IMG/VR virus record: IMGVR_UViG_3300045772_000026
Span: 1-23,656 of that record
From: a virus
Strand: one strand, 5' to 3'
Length of the DNA: 23,656 nt
Shown here: one piece after another, positions 6,172 to 13,589 of the stretch
Position numbering within the stretch: position 1 is the first letter of the stretch
Layout: every line of letters begins with the position of its first letter
Position numbers and translations under genes: made by a program
The notes under the pieces: generated by a model
What the model saw: the letters and a program-made list of their open reading frames with translations, nothing else
Databases searched by the model: none
Told to the model about the DNA's origin: nothing

Positions 6172-6404
6172 TGAAGATCGCGATTGAGAGCACGCGGCAT
6201 ATTGTCGAAATCATGGTTCAGGGTGTGGCTGTGCCGGCGCGGTTGTGGGTGGGCAAGACGGAAAGCGGCATCGAAGTGCAATGCCTGGTGACAAGGATTT
6301 CCGCGCTCGAAACCGAGGACCTGGCCGAGTTTGATCGTGAGCTGAACGAGGTTTCCCCACCAACGGCCACAGGGGTTGCCTTTCCGCTGCGGATGATCTT
6401 GTAA
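6171..6404 (+). CDS. Small conserved-type phage protein
   Basis: 77 residues, start overlapping the preceding TGA (TGATG). The sequence MKIAIESTRHIVEIMVQGVAVPARLWVGKTESGIEVQCLVTRI reads as a compact beta fold, then an acidic segment (EDLAEFDRELNEV). Proteins of this look occur next to terminase/portal genes in other phages, but I know no function. The end lies 14 bases before the Cys-rich ORF at 6419. Confidence 0.65.
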   Translation: MKIAIESTRHIVEIMVQGVAVPARLWVGKTESGIEVQCLVTRISALETEDLAEFDRELNEVSPPTATGVAFPLRMIL

Positions 6405-6418
6405 CACGAGGTTGCACG

Positions 6419-6649
6419 ATGTTGCAGGTTGACCCATTTTCGAAACGCATGATCTGCTCCGCTTGCTGAAACGGCGCTCATCACCGGAAGGGCGACACGG
6501 TTATAGATGCTGACTGCAAATGCCTTTGCATGGATGCGATCAAGGCGGCGCAGCGCAGGCATGAAGACCAGGTGATTGCGGAGCGAAAGCGGCGAGCGGC
6601 GAATAAGAAAGAGCAAGCGGAGTCCGATAAAGACTGGGAGACAAAATGA
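6419..6649 (+). pseudogene. Small Cys-rich ORF interrupted by an in-frame TGA
   Basis: One reading frame runs from ATG 6419 (GAGG seven bases upstream) to TGA 6647-6649, which overlaps the portal start as ATGA. It is broken only by TGA at 6467-6469 (codon 17). The flanking residues MICSAC | NGAHHRKGDTVIDADCKCLCM form a zinc-type ligand set (CxxC before the stop, CKCLC after). The second half continues with a charged helix (RRHEDQVIAERKRRAANKK). A single T-to-G change (TGA to GGA) would give CSACGNG, the common zinc-knuckle form. The possibilities are a nonsense mutation, a read error, readthrough, or a re-start at ATG 6530, which has no SD. Other genes here use TGA as a normal stop. Confidence 0.6.
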
Positions 6650-8790
6650 GCGAGCTGGCGAACCAGGTGAACGGGTCGATGACGATTGAACCCCGCGATG
6701 TGGAGTTGCTGGGGCCGCTGCTCGATCCGCGCTATACCGACGATGGGGCGGTGCAACTGGTGATTCAGGATGCGCAAAAGGCCCAGACCTATCTTGACCA
6801 GAAGCAATGGAACCTGCACTGGCGCGAGGCCGATGTGCTTTACCAGAGCCCGCGCTCAAACCAGGCCTTTGAAGGCTCGACCGTGGCCCGCGCGAACATC
6901 TCTCGCTTTACCGTGGCCAAGCATGTGAACAGCCTGGTGCCGGCGATGAAGAGCGGCATTTTTTATGAGCAGCCGCCATTTTTGATCCGCCCAAGGCCTG
7001 CGACCAGCGAAACGACCGCACGCGCGAAAACGACGCTCTACGGAACCTTGCTGGACGATTGCGATTTTGAGAGCGAGAGCGAGCTGGCCATGGAAAGCAT
7101 GACCAACTTTGGCACCGTGATCTGCAAGGCCGGATGGATGAAGGAAACCAAGACCAAGAACGTGCGCAGTCCCAAGCAGGCGCCCGTGAAACAGCAATTG
7201 CCTTTCGGCGGCGAGCTGACCATCCACACCATCGAGAGTGACAAGCTCGAGGTGACGCCCACGGAAGTAACTACCGAAGGCCTTACGTTTGAGATGTGCG
7301 AGCTGGGTAGCGTGCTGGTCGATCCGACCTGGCGGAAGCCTAATGCCCTGCACCGCGGGGCGAAATGGGCTATCCATGCGACCTATCCGACCTTTAAAGA
7401 CCTGGACAAGCTGCGCGAACAGATTGTGGTGGACGACCAAGGCAAGCAGGTGGGCGGCTACGATATTCCGCCCGAGCAAGAACTGAAAGCCTTTTTCTTT
7501 TCGCACCCCGGAAACGCCGGCACGCCAAGCCAGGTGCAGCTCAACCTGGGTGGCCAGAACTGGGCCATCCACCACGCGCAGAACGAAGAAGAACCGGGCA
7601 GCGTGGACCCGCTGGAACGGCCCATCAAGATGCTGGAACGCTGGGACCACGAGTACGTCTATACGATCCTGGTACCGGACGGAGGAGACCGCGGCGTGCT
7701 CATCAGGAACGAGCAGCACGATCTTCCTTTTCTTCCGTTCTTCAGCGCCAACTTCTGGAACATTCCGAACGCCCCTTATGGCATTGGCGTGGGTAGGTTG
7801 GCGGGAAGCGACCAGAGGATTGAAAAAGGGCTCACAGATGCCGTGCTCGACATTTTGAGCATGGCGGTGAATCCAATGTATGCCCGCGACCGCGGGGCCA
7901 ATGCTCCCACGCAGCAGATCCGGCAGCGGCTGGGCGGCATTGTGGACGTGGATACCAAGCCGGGTCAGTCTGTGAGGGACGCGTTTGGAATCATCGAACT
8001 CCCAAAGACACCCCCAGAAGCCTTTACGGTATTACAGGCCGCGTCCCAATCTGCCCAGAGCACCACTGGTGCGGATGAGGCTTTCACTCAAGGTTCGCTT
8101 CCTGGGAAAGGCGGCAGCAGTGCGGCGCGGACCGCTACCGGGGCCGGCGGTATCATCGCGGCGAACGCAGGCAAAATTCAGGGACCCGTGGGGCATTTTG
8201 TAAAGGGCATCCTGCTGCCGCTGATTGAGCTGCTGGATTATCTGGTAAAGAACCGGATGAGCCCGGCGAAGATCAGGGAGACGCTAGGCGACGAGCTGGG
8301 CGATGCCTTTGAACTCGACGCGAAAAACTTCTACGAAAGCGAAGACCGCTACGAATGCCTGGCCGGGGCGCACCTGGTCGCCAAGAAAGCCATGGCGCAG
8401 GCCTTGCCGCTGATGGTGCAGATTTTCGAAAATGCGCCACTCATCCAGCAGCTGAACGCTACCGGATGGGTGGTAGACGTGAAAATGTTGCTTGAAATGT
8501 TTATGGAGGTCAGCGAGTGGAAGAACGCCCGCGAGCTGATAAGAAAAATGACGCCCGAGGAGCAGCAGAAGTTTCAGGCGGCGAACCCTGGGCAGCAGAA
8601 GGTGCAGGCGCAGGTGGCGGCGATCGGCGCGCGGCACCAGGCCAAGAGCGCGGAAATCGACCAGTCAGCGGAAGCAAAGCTGGCGCAGAGCTTCCTTGAC
8701 AAAGCCAGCGACGAGGCAGCGCAGCGGGATATGCGGAGCTGGGATATGGCCGCAGACAACAAAAGCGAGTTTGCGCCGACGGGAGCGTAA
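6646..8790 (+). CDS. Portal protein
   Basis: 714 residues, ATG 6646 with GGGAG upstream. The portal forms the dodecameric DNA channel at the head vertex and docks the terminase. Supporting sequence: an early helical wing segment (WREADVLYQSPRSNQAFEGSTVARANISRFTV), a central stem-like part (PYGIGVGRLAGSDQRIEKGLTDAVLDILSM), and a clip-to-crown region ending in an Ala/Gln/Lys-rich helix (MTPEEQQKFQAANPGQQKVQAQ...). The length matches large P22/N4-type podovirus portals rather than the ~450 aa of siphovirus portals. Its position between terL and the scaffold/capsid genes fits. It is translationally coupled to the interrupted ORF upstream. Confidence 0.88.
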   Translation: MSELANQVNGSMTIEPRDVELLGPLLDPRYTDDGAVQLVIQDAQKAQTYLDQKQWNLHWREADVLYQSPRSNQAFEGSTVARANISRFTVAKHVNSLVPAMKSGIFYEQPPFLIRPRPATSETTARAKTTLYGTLLDDCDFESESELAMESMTNFGTVICKAGWMKETKTKNVRSPKQAPVKQQLPFGGELTIHTIESDKLEVTPTEVTTEGLTFEMCELGSVLVDPTWRKPNALHRGAKWAIHATYPTFKDLDKLREQIVVDDQGKQVGGYDIPPEQELKAFFFSHPGNAGTPSQVQLNLGGQNWAIHHAQNEEEPGSVDPLERPIKMLERWDHEYVYTILVPDGGDRGVLIRNEQHDLPFLPFFSANFWNIPNAPYGIGVGRLAGSDQRIEKGLTDAVLDILSMAVNPMYARDRGANAPTQQIRQRLGGIVDVDTKPGQSVRDAFGIIELPKTPPEAFTVLQAASQSAQSTTGADEAFTQGSLPGKGGSSAARTATGAGGIIAANAGKIQGPVGHFVKGILLPLIELLDYLVKNRMSPAKIRETLGDELGDAFELDAKNFYESEDRYECLAGAHLVAKKAMAQALPLMVQIFENAPLIQQLNATGWVVDVKMLLEMFMEVSEWKNARELIRKMTPEEQQKFQAANPGQQKVQAQVAAIGARHQAKSAEIDQSAEAKLAQSFLDKASDEAAQRDMRSWDMAADNKSEFAPTGA

Positions 8791-8792
8791 AG

Positions 8793-9056
8793 ATGAGCCA
8801 TGTTGTAAATTTCATCCCAAGCGGCAGGGGAAAAGCACGATGCGCGCCCGATCCGGAGTATCCCAACGGAAAAGTAATGGGGAAAGTCAAACCCGGAACG
8901 CGCCAGTGTCGTGTCACGTTGCCCTATCCAGCCCCGGAGTGCGGTGTCTTTAGAGTTGACTGCAAGACCTGCAAAATGGTGGTACTGGTGACAGCGGCGG
9001 GGCGGCCAGACGACCCCAAGGAAGTGATTTTGGAATGCGGGAGGCCGGTAAACTGA
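8793..9056 (+). CDS. Small conserved Cys-containing phage protein
   Basis: 87 residues, two bases after the portal stop. The core TRQCRVTLPYPAPECGVFRVDC, then CKMVVLVTAAGRPDDP, is a pattern I associate with small uncharacterised phage proteins (C...LPYPA..CG...C..C......AGR.DDP). Six cysteines could hold zinc. Function unknown. It is coupled to the next gene by TGATG. Confidence 0.7.
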   Translation: MSHVVNFIPSGRGKARCAPDPEYPNGKVMGKVKPGTRQCRVTLPYPAPECGVFRVDCKTCKMVVLVTAAGRPDDPKEVILECGRPVN

Positions 9057-9322
9057 TGCAGATCGAGTGCGGATACAACGAATCGGAGGACGGGAAAACC
9101 ATCACGCTGGGGCTGACACTGACCCGCGAGGAATTTGAGGCGTGGCTCATGCTGATGGGCCTAGCCGCGGGAACAGCCACAAGCGAAAGCATGTCGGCAC
9201 TGAGTTACACCGCGCTGCGCCTGGCCAACAAGATGAACGAGGGAAACCCGAACTGGCGGCCGTATTGGGTGCCGGAGGAGGCTGGCCATGGAACTGAAGT
9301 TGCGCACAACCCGTACGCTTAA
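9056..9322 (+). CDS. Small phage protein, unknown function
   Basis: 88 residues from ATG 9056 (TGATG overlap, GGGAGG upstream); an in-frame ATG at 9035 inside the previous gene is less likely. Acidic, with a strand-helix start (QIECGYNESEDGKTITLGLTLTREEFEAWLMLMGLAAG). No known family. It overlaps the next gene by 35 bases. Confidence 0.6.
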   Translation: MQIECGYNESEDGKTITLGLTLTREEFEAWLMLMGLAAGTATSESMSALSYTALRLANKMNEGNPNWRPYWVPEEAGHGTEVAHNPYA

Positions 9323-9626
9323 AGTCACCGAGATTAAGGTGAACCCGGACGAGCAGGCGCAGCTTTGCGACCTGGCGCTGGACCCGCGTTACGAGGCCCT
9401 GCTGAACGTGATGGAGCGGGCCTGCATCGAACTGGAGACAGCGCACCTGAATACGCCGGCGGGCGAACCGGAGGCGGTTTTGGGCGGCCACCTGATGTGT
9501 AAAGCGAGCTGGCTTTTCTTTGCATATATCCAAAAACAGGTCTTAAATGCTTACAATAGCCGCGCGGGCGACGATGAGCAGAATAAACCGGCCTCGCTCG
9601 ACGATCTATTGCAAGGAGTAGGATAA
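9288..9626 (+). CDS. Small helical phage protein, unknown function
   Basis: 112 residues, start ATG 9288 with GGAGGAGG upstream inside the previous gene. Mostly helical (NPDEQAQLCDLALDPRYEALLNVMERACIELETAHL). A segment KASWLFFAYIQKQVLNAYNSR follows, with an acidic end. Small helical proteins just after the portal in other phages can be chaperones or capsid assembly factors, but this is not established here. Confidence 0.6.
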   Translation: MELKLRTTRTLKVTEIKVNPDEQAQLCDLALDPRYEALLNVMERACIELETAHLNTPAGEPEAVLGGHLMCKASWLFFAYIQKQVLNAYNSRAGDDEQNKPASLDDLLQGVG

Positions 9627-9630
9627 GCGC

Positions 9631-10464
9631 ATGAAGACGTGGGTAGACCAGGGCGGCGGCAAGTGGAAGTTGACGGTAACTTCGGATAACCCCGGCGACG
9701 GCGCGCCTATCAGCGTATTCCACGGTACGCGCGAAGAAATTGCCGACCAACTGGCCGACAGCCAGGCCAACGCGAACCGGCGGATCGCGGAGCTGAAACG
9801 GAATGGGCAACCCCAGCCCCCGCCGCCGCCGCCAACCGGGCCAAAGCCCTTGACGGCGGCGGAACGGATGCAGACCGTGGCCGACCTTACCAACCCCGCC
9901 ACCGCCGACAAGGCGGTGCTGCGCATTGTGGAGTCGGCAGTTGGTCCGATTGAGAATTTGCGGGAAGCAGGCGCCAACGCGCCCGCCGAACGCGAAGACC
10001 GGCAGGAAAGAAGGGCTGTCGAGGCCGCCGAGGCCTTTGCCGCCGAAACGCCGGAGTACTACCCCAGCCCGCACAACGCGGGCGTCATGTATCGCTATGT
10101 ACAACTACATGGCGATTTGAGCAACAAAGCGCATTACCAACGCGCCTTCCAAGAGCTGAGCGAAGCACAATTGCTTCAGACAAGGCCCAGGGAAGACACC
10201 CCAGAAACGCAGCCATCGGAACCGCAGCCTGAGCGGAATGCTCCCGCGCCAGCGCTACCGAAGGCTCCCACCCGGATTTCGACCGGGGTTACCAGCCGCG
10301 ATGTGAGCGGAACCCAGCCGAGGCCTACGAACAGGCTGAAGTACACGCGGGAGCAGATCGCCAACATGAGCGCACGGACCTATAAAGACCTGATGAGGAC
10401 CGATCCGGAGCTGACCAGGTGCGTGGAGTACTACGCCAAACAGCCCCAGCGCAGAGTTGGATGA
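9631..10464 (+). CDS. Scaffold-like protein upstream of the major capsid gene
   Basis: 277 residues. Ala/Glu/Arg/Pro-rich, with a poly-Pro run (QPQPPPPPPTGPKP, ~60-73), a helical middle (AAERMQTVADLTNPATADKAVLR; EREDRQERRAVEAAEAFAAE) and a Pro-rich linker (~185-230) before a basic C-terminus (REQIANMSARTYKDLM ... KQPQRRVG). Scaffolding proteins guide capsid assembly and lie directly upstream of the capsid gene. The helical, low-complexity composition and position match, and a basic C-terminal helix is common in them, but no sequence motif proves it. AGGAG precedes the ATG. Confidence 0.55.
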   Translation: MKTWVDQGGGKWKLTVTSDNPGDGAPISVFHGTREEIADQLADSQANANRRIAELKRNGQPQPPPPPPTGPKPLTAAERMQTVADLTNPATADKAVLRIVESAVGPIENLREAGANAPAEREDRQERRAVEAAEAFAAETPEYYPSPHNAGVMYRYVQLHGDLSNKAHYQRAFQELSEAQLLQTRPREDTPETQPSEPQPERNAPAPALPKAPTRISTGVTSRDVSGTQPRPTNRLKYTREQIANMSARTYKDLMRTDPELTRCVEYYAKQPQRRVG

Positions 10465-10479
10465 TCGAAACCCCGCCGA

Positions 10480-10494
10480 CCTCAGCCACTGAGG
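10480..10494 (+). promoter_or_regulatory. Hairpin at the edge of the capsid gene ribosome site
   Basis: CCTCAG-CCA-CTGAGG is a perfect 6-bp hairpin with a 3-base loop, ending two bases inside the GGGAG Shine-Dalgarno (10493-10497) of the capsid gene. It could stabilise the mRNA 5' to a highly translated gene or modulate its initiation; this is inferred. Confidence 0.4.
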
Positions 10495-10503
10495 GAGCGG
10501 GAA

Positions 10504-11673
10504 ATGAAAATTACACGGGATGAAAGGTTTGTTGAGCGGAGAGACTGGGTTGTAGCGAACATCCTGCGCCCGCTTCTCTATGTGCTGGCCCTGGCAGGCT
10601 CAGCGATCGCGGTGATGGTGCGCCTTGAAGGCATTGCCCTGGCCACCCAGGCGCGACTGGGCGCCGGTTACTCCCCGGCCTCAAACACAACCAGCAATCT
10701 GACGCAGACCCAGGTCAACTATTACGACAAAAACTTCATTGAGAACCTGAAGGCCGAGACGCCGCAATATCGCTGCGTTGAGCGCAGACCGCTGCCAGAG
10801 AACTCCGGTAACACCCTGAACCTGTTTGAATACGTCCCGTTTGGTCCGGACCTGAACCAGGCGCCCGAAGGAACCGTGTCAAGCGGCGAGACGATCAACA
10901 TTTTGACCGACAAGATTGCGATAGGCAACTATGCCGACTACCTGAACTACTCCCGCTTCAGCCTGCAACTGGCGATTGACCCGGCGCTTGAGAACGGCGG
11001 CAAGGAACTGGCCTACCAGTGCGCGCTGACCGTGGCCTATCTCATCAAGAACACCACCGACGCCTTGAATGTGATCGACAGCAGCGTAGCCGTACAGAAC
11101 GCCTACAACGCGCCTTTCAACAAGACAAACATCACGTCGGCCGTGGCCAGCTTGCGCGGCAGAAACGTGAAGACGTTTGAAGAGCAGAAATTCTGCGGAA
11201 TCATCACCCCGTTTTGCTGGGGCGATGCGCTGAACGACAACACCAACAATTCGTTCACCGACGTGCTCAAGCGCAACATCGAAGGCCAGGCGCTGCTGAA
11301 AGAGCTGCCCGGCGGCGAGGGCGAGTATGTGGAGGCGCTGGACTGGGCCGGGGCGCGCTTCTACGAGAGCACCATTGTGACGCTGACCCCGAATTACTTG
11401 GGCCACGCCGGCGTGACAGCCTACCGCACCTACCTTTACGGCAAAGACGGCATCATCACCATCAGCATGGGCGCCAAGGAAATGACCGAGATTGGCGACG
11501 GCGACTGGCGCAACCTGAAGGTGATTACCAAGCGGTACGACGACGCGAGCATCAGCGACCCGGCAATGATGATTGGCGGCTCAGTGGCGTACAACTTCAA
11601 CTTTGCCGTTGGCGTTGTGCCGGATACGACAGGCCGCGTGCGCTACATCGACGCCCCGACTCTCATCAGCTAG
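10504..11673 (+). CDS. Major capsid protein, N4-gp56 type, with membrane-like N-terminus
   Basis: 389 residues, ATG 10504 with GGGAG upstream. From about residue 62 the sequence follows the N4-gp56 major capsid family: TSNLTQTQVNYYDKNFIENLKAETPQYRCVERRPLPENSGNTLNLFEYVPF, then TINILTDKIAIGNYADYLNYSR and an FKELPGG-like region before GVTAYRTYLYGKDGIITISMGAKE. This protein builds the icosahedral shell. The first ~50 residues are atypical: a charged start (KITRDERFVERRD), then a strongly hydrophobic span of ~22 residues (VANILRPLLYVLALAGSAIA and beyond) and a short Ala-rich region ending TQARLGAGY, like a signal anchor. The family usually starts close to the YYDK motif. A separate start near residue 38 lacks an SD. 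The extension may be cleaved or may be a membrane-targeting segment; unresolved. Confidence 0.85.
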   Translation: MKITRDERFVERRDWVVANILRPLLYVLALAGSAIAVMVRLEGIALATQARLGAGYSPASNTTSNLTQTQVNYYDKNFIENLKAETPQYRCVERRPLPENSGNTLNLFEYVPFGPDLNQAPEGTVSSGETINILTDKIAIGNYADYLNYSRFSLQLAIDPALENGGKELAYQCALTVAYLIKNTTDALNVIDSSVAVQNAYNAPFNKTNITSAVASLRGRNVKTFEEQKFCGIITPFCWGDALNDNTNNSFTDVLKRNIEGQALLKELPGGEGEYVEALDWAGARFYESTIVTLTPNYLGHAGVTAYRTYLYGKDGIITISMGAKEMTEIGDGDWRNLKVITKRYDDASISDPAMMIGGSVAYNFNFAVGVVPDTTGRVRYIDAPTLIS

Positions 11674-11687
11674 TTGCGCATAGCACA

Positions 11688-11731
11688 GCCTCCAGCTTTT
11701 AGCTGTTAGCCCGTTGTATGGGGCTGGAGGC
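11688..11731 (+). terminator. Stem-loop after the capsid gene (processing or attenuator hairpin)
   Basis: GCCTCCAGC (11688-11696) and GCTGGAGGC (11723-11731) pair perfectly over 9 bp with a 26-base loop. The inner bases CAGCTTTTAGCTG give an alternative small hairpin. No T-tract follows, so a strong intrinsic terminator is unlikely. A stabilising or attenuating hairpin behind the capsid gene is the best guess. Confidence 0.4.
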
Positions 11732-11766
11732 ACACCCTCTAACAATCGGGTAACAACGGAGCGACC

Positions 11767-12240
11767 ATGGCAGAGACAAAACCGAAACCGAAGCCGGAAG
11801 AAGACGAAGACGAGGAACTGGAACGCGAGTATAAGCGGCTGCGCAACGAAGAGCTGCGGGAGAAGCTGGCGACGGCGGCGGACCGGAAAGAACGGACGCG
11901 CGCGGACCGCGAGCGGCAGCTTGCCGATTTCAAGAAAAACGAGCGGGTGCGCCTTCACAAACAGACCATTTGCAAACACCGCAAGGGCGGCCGGAACAAC
12001 CAGTTTGCCAAGGGCACCGCGGCGGAGTATTCCGTGATTTTGAACACCTATCCGACCGGCCAAATGTGCTTTACCTGCACGCGCTGCGGCAAGGAAGTTT
12101 GGAAGCCGGAGAAGAAGCTGAAAAAGTCTGAGCCGAAGCGCTATGCCGCGATGTGGGAGGAATGGCAGAAGTGGGCCGAATACCCCACGGACAACTCGCC
12201 CAGCGGCGGAAAAATCTTCGAAATCGAAGAAGCCGCATAA
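11767..12240 (+). CDS. Coiled-coil / zinc-ribbon-like phage protein
   Basis: 157 residues. A very charged helix (~8-60: EEDEDEELEREYKRLRNEELREKLA...) is followed by TICKHRKGG, YSVILNTYPTGQMCFTCTRCGKEVW: two CxxC-like pairs plus CKH, giving a probable zinc ribbon. C-terminus KAWEEWQKWAEYPTD-like. The ATG at 11767 lies 14 bases beyond ACGGAGCG. It sits directly after the capsid gene; similar small proteins occur beside gp56-type capsid genes, but their role is not known to me. Confidence 0.65.
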   Translation: MAETKPKPKPEEDEDEELEREYKRLRNEELREKLATAADRKERTRADRERQLADFKKNERVRLHKQTICKHRKGGRNNQFAKGTAAEYSVILNTYPTGQMCFTCTRCGKEVWKPEKKLKKSEPKRYAAMWEEWQKWAEYPTDNSPSGGKIFEIEEAA

Positions 12241-12247
12241 AACCGCG

Positions 12248-12280
12248 TCTTGTTGCATAAAAGCTGCTCTTGTTGCATAA
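12248..12280. repeat. 13-bp direct repeat TCTTGTTGCATAA, 20-bp offset
   Basis: TCTTGTTGCATAA occurs at 12248-12260 and 12268-12280, offset by 20 bases (about two helical turns), in the 61-base gap before the Sec-signal gene. Two tandem activator/promoter sites are possible; a TTGTTG -35-like hexamer lies in each copy. A duplication is the alternative. Confidence 0.5.
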
Positions 12281-12301
12281 CCCGATGCGTGGAGGAACAC
12301 G

Positions 12302-13015
12302 ATGAAAGCGAAAATCCTTATTTTGAGCGTGCTGGCCCTGGCCCTGGCGCCATTGACGGCGCACGCGCAGTTTGCACAGATCACGAACGGGCCGAATGCG
12401 ACCAGCACCTGCCCGCCGGGAACCCCGCCGCTGCTGACCGCGGATGTATCGACGAACATCCTATCAAGCTGCGGGACGGCGGGTACTGCTTCAACCTTGC
12501 AAACGACGCTTTGCACGCTAGGAGCGCAAACCGCTGTGACGACGGTCACGACCGCGCAGACCATCGCAACCTGCGCGATGCCCACCAACGCCATGAACCA
12601 TGGCGGAACGTCGCCGAGGGTGCTCAGGGTCTGCGGCTACGGGGTTTACACGACGCCAGGCACCACCGCGCCGGTGCCCACTTTCCAAATTGTGATTGCG
12701 GGCGTTACCCAGGTGGCCATTACCACGGCGGCGCTGAGCACCACCGCCAGCACAAACATGCCTTTCCAGTTTTGTTACGACTTGACCACCGTGACGCTGG
12801 GAACGACTGGAACGCTTGAAGCGCATGGCCAGCTCAGCATCGGCATCGGTGCAAACACGCCGGCGGCAGCGGAGACGACTTACCAGGACACCAATGTGCT
12901 GCCCTCGGCGGCGACCAACTTGAACACCGCCAACAGCTTTCTGTTTCAAGTGTCATCGACACTGGCCATCAGCAGCGTGCAAGTGCGGCAGTTGACCGCC
13001 GAATGGGTGAGCTAA
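12302..13015 (+). CDS. Secreted-type Cys-rich protein in the virion block
   Basis: 237 residues, ATG 12302 with GGAGG upstream. N-terminus MKAKILILSVLALALAPLTAHAQ has the charged start, Leu/Ala core and AHA-Q end of a Sec type I signal peptide (cut after residue ~22). The mature protein is Thr/Ala-rich and beta-like, with six cysteines (TCPPG, SSCGTA, TLCTLG, ATCAMP, RVCGYG, FQFCYD), consistent with disulfides formed outside the cytoplasm. A later part (YDLTTVTLGTTGTLEAHGQL ... LNTANSFLFQVSSTLA) has a beta-sandwich feel and faintly resembles the C-terminal half of the 3061 protein. No family is recognised. It could be an exported virion-associated or surface protein; not a typical capsid component. 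Confidence 0.6.
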   Translation: MKAKILILSVLALALAPLTAHAQFAQITNGPNATSTCPPGTPPLLTADVSTNILSSCGTAGTASTLQTTLCTLGAQTAVTTVTTAQTIATCAMPTNAMNHGGTSPRVLRVCGYGVYTTPGTTAPVPTFQIVIAGVTQVAITTAALSTTASTNMPFQFCYDLTTVTLGTTGTLEAHGQLSIGIGANTPAAAETTYQDTNVLPSAATNLNTANSFLFQVSSTLAISSVQVRQLTAEWVS

Positions 13016-13019
13016 GGCC

Positions 13020-13589
13020 ATGAACCACGAAGAGTTTTTACAACGCGAAACGACGGCCCGTCTGGAGCGACTGGAACAGCTTGCGAGAAAGATTCTCGCA
13101 AAGCTTGAACCGCGCTTGAGCAGCATCGGGATAATGTTCACATTTTCAACCGCAGTAGGAGACAACCCCATGAGCGCAGTAGCAGGTCCTGTAATTCTCA
13201 CAACGGCGGGCCAGGTCGCGACGGCCTCTGTTCTTGGCTTCGATCAGCTCGGTAACCCCTGGACGGGAACCATTCCGCCCGTAACCTTCAGCTCGTCCGA
13301 CACCGCGGGCGCCGTGTTTACCTCGGTCGACAACGGAGACGGCACCGCCACCGTTACGGCCGTAGCCAACGGCGTGGGCACACTCACCGCCAGCTTGACC
13401 AGTGCGGAAGGCCTCGCGCTCACGGACGGAGAAACCGTGACGGTGACGATCGGCGGCGGAACAGGCGGGACGCCGGTTCTGTCAAGCATCAAGGTGGCGT
13501 TCGACACCGGCACCGCCGCAACCGCCAGCACCAGAAACGCCGGGGCCGCTGACTCTGCAGCCGCTGGATACGTCGTAAAAAAAAACTAA
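13020..13589 (+). CDS. Ig-like-domain (Big_2-like) virion protein, frameshift zero-frame product
   Basis: 189 residues in the zero frame. Residues 1-50 are a coiled-coil-like start (EEFLQRETTARLERLEQLARKILAKLE). From ~52 to ~145 an Ig-like fold is evident (GPVILTTAGQVATASVLGFDQLGNP, FTSVDNGDGTATVTAVANGVGTLTAS, LTDGETVTVTI), the type found as accessory domains on phage virions, then a Gly-rich linker and an Ala/Thr tail. Two starts are plausible: 13020 (weak AAGG) and ATG 13170 at residue 51 (strong AGGAG, 9 bases), so long and short forms may exist. The coding region ends GTA AAA AAA AAC TAA, i.e. an A-AAA-AAC slippery heptamer at 13580-13586 directly before the stop, with an open -1 frame behind it. 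Confidence 0.7.
   Translation: MNHEEFLQRETTARLERLEQLARKILAKLEPRLSSIGIMFTFSTAVGDNPMSAVAGPVILTTAGQVATASVLGFDQLGNPWTGTIPPVTFSSSDTAGAVFTSVDNGDGTATVTAVANGVGTLTASLTSAEGLALTDGETVTVTIGGGTGGTPVLSSIKVAFDTGTAATASTRNAGAADSAAAGYVVKKN
13580..13586 (+). other. A-AAA-AAC slippery heptamer for -1 frameshifting
   Basis: Zero-frame codons read GTA AAA AAA AAC TAA, so the heptamer X-XXY-YYZ is A-AAA-AAC (part of a nine-A run, 13577-13585). The stop follows immediately at 13587-13589. This is the canonical form for programmed -1 frameshifting; it is also a run where a base-count error could mimic one. Confidence 0.6.

Noticed and set aside
6467-6469. Selenocysteine insertion at the in-frame TGA
   Set aside because: No clear SECIS-like hairpin immediately downstream and no reason for selenium in a zinc-type motif; mutation or read error is simpler.
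6856-7719. Minus-strand ORF antisense to the portal
   Set aside because: Shadow of a coding strand; no family resemblance.
11581-12594. Minus-strand ORF of about 337 codons over the capsid end and Sec-signal gene
   Set aside because: It crosses several well-supported plus-strand genes with SDs and has shadow composition.
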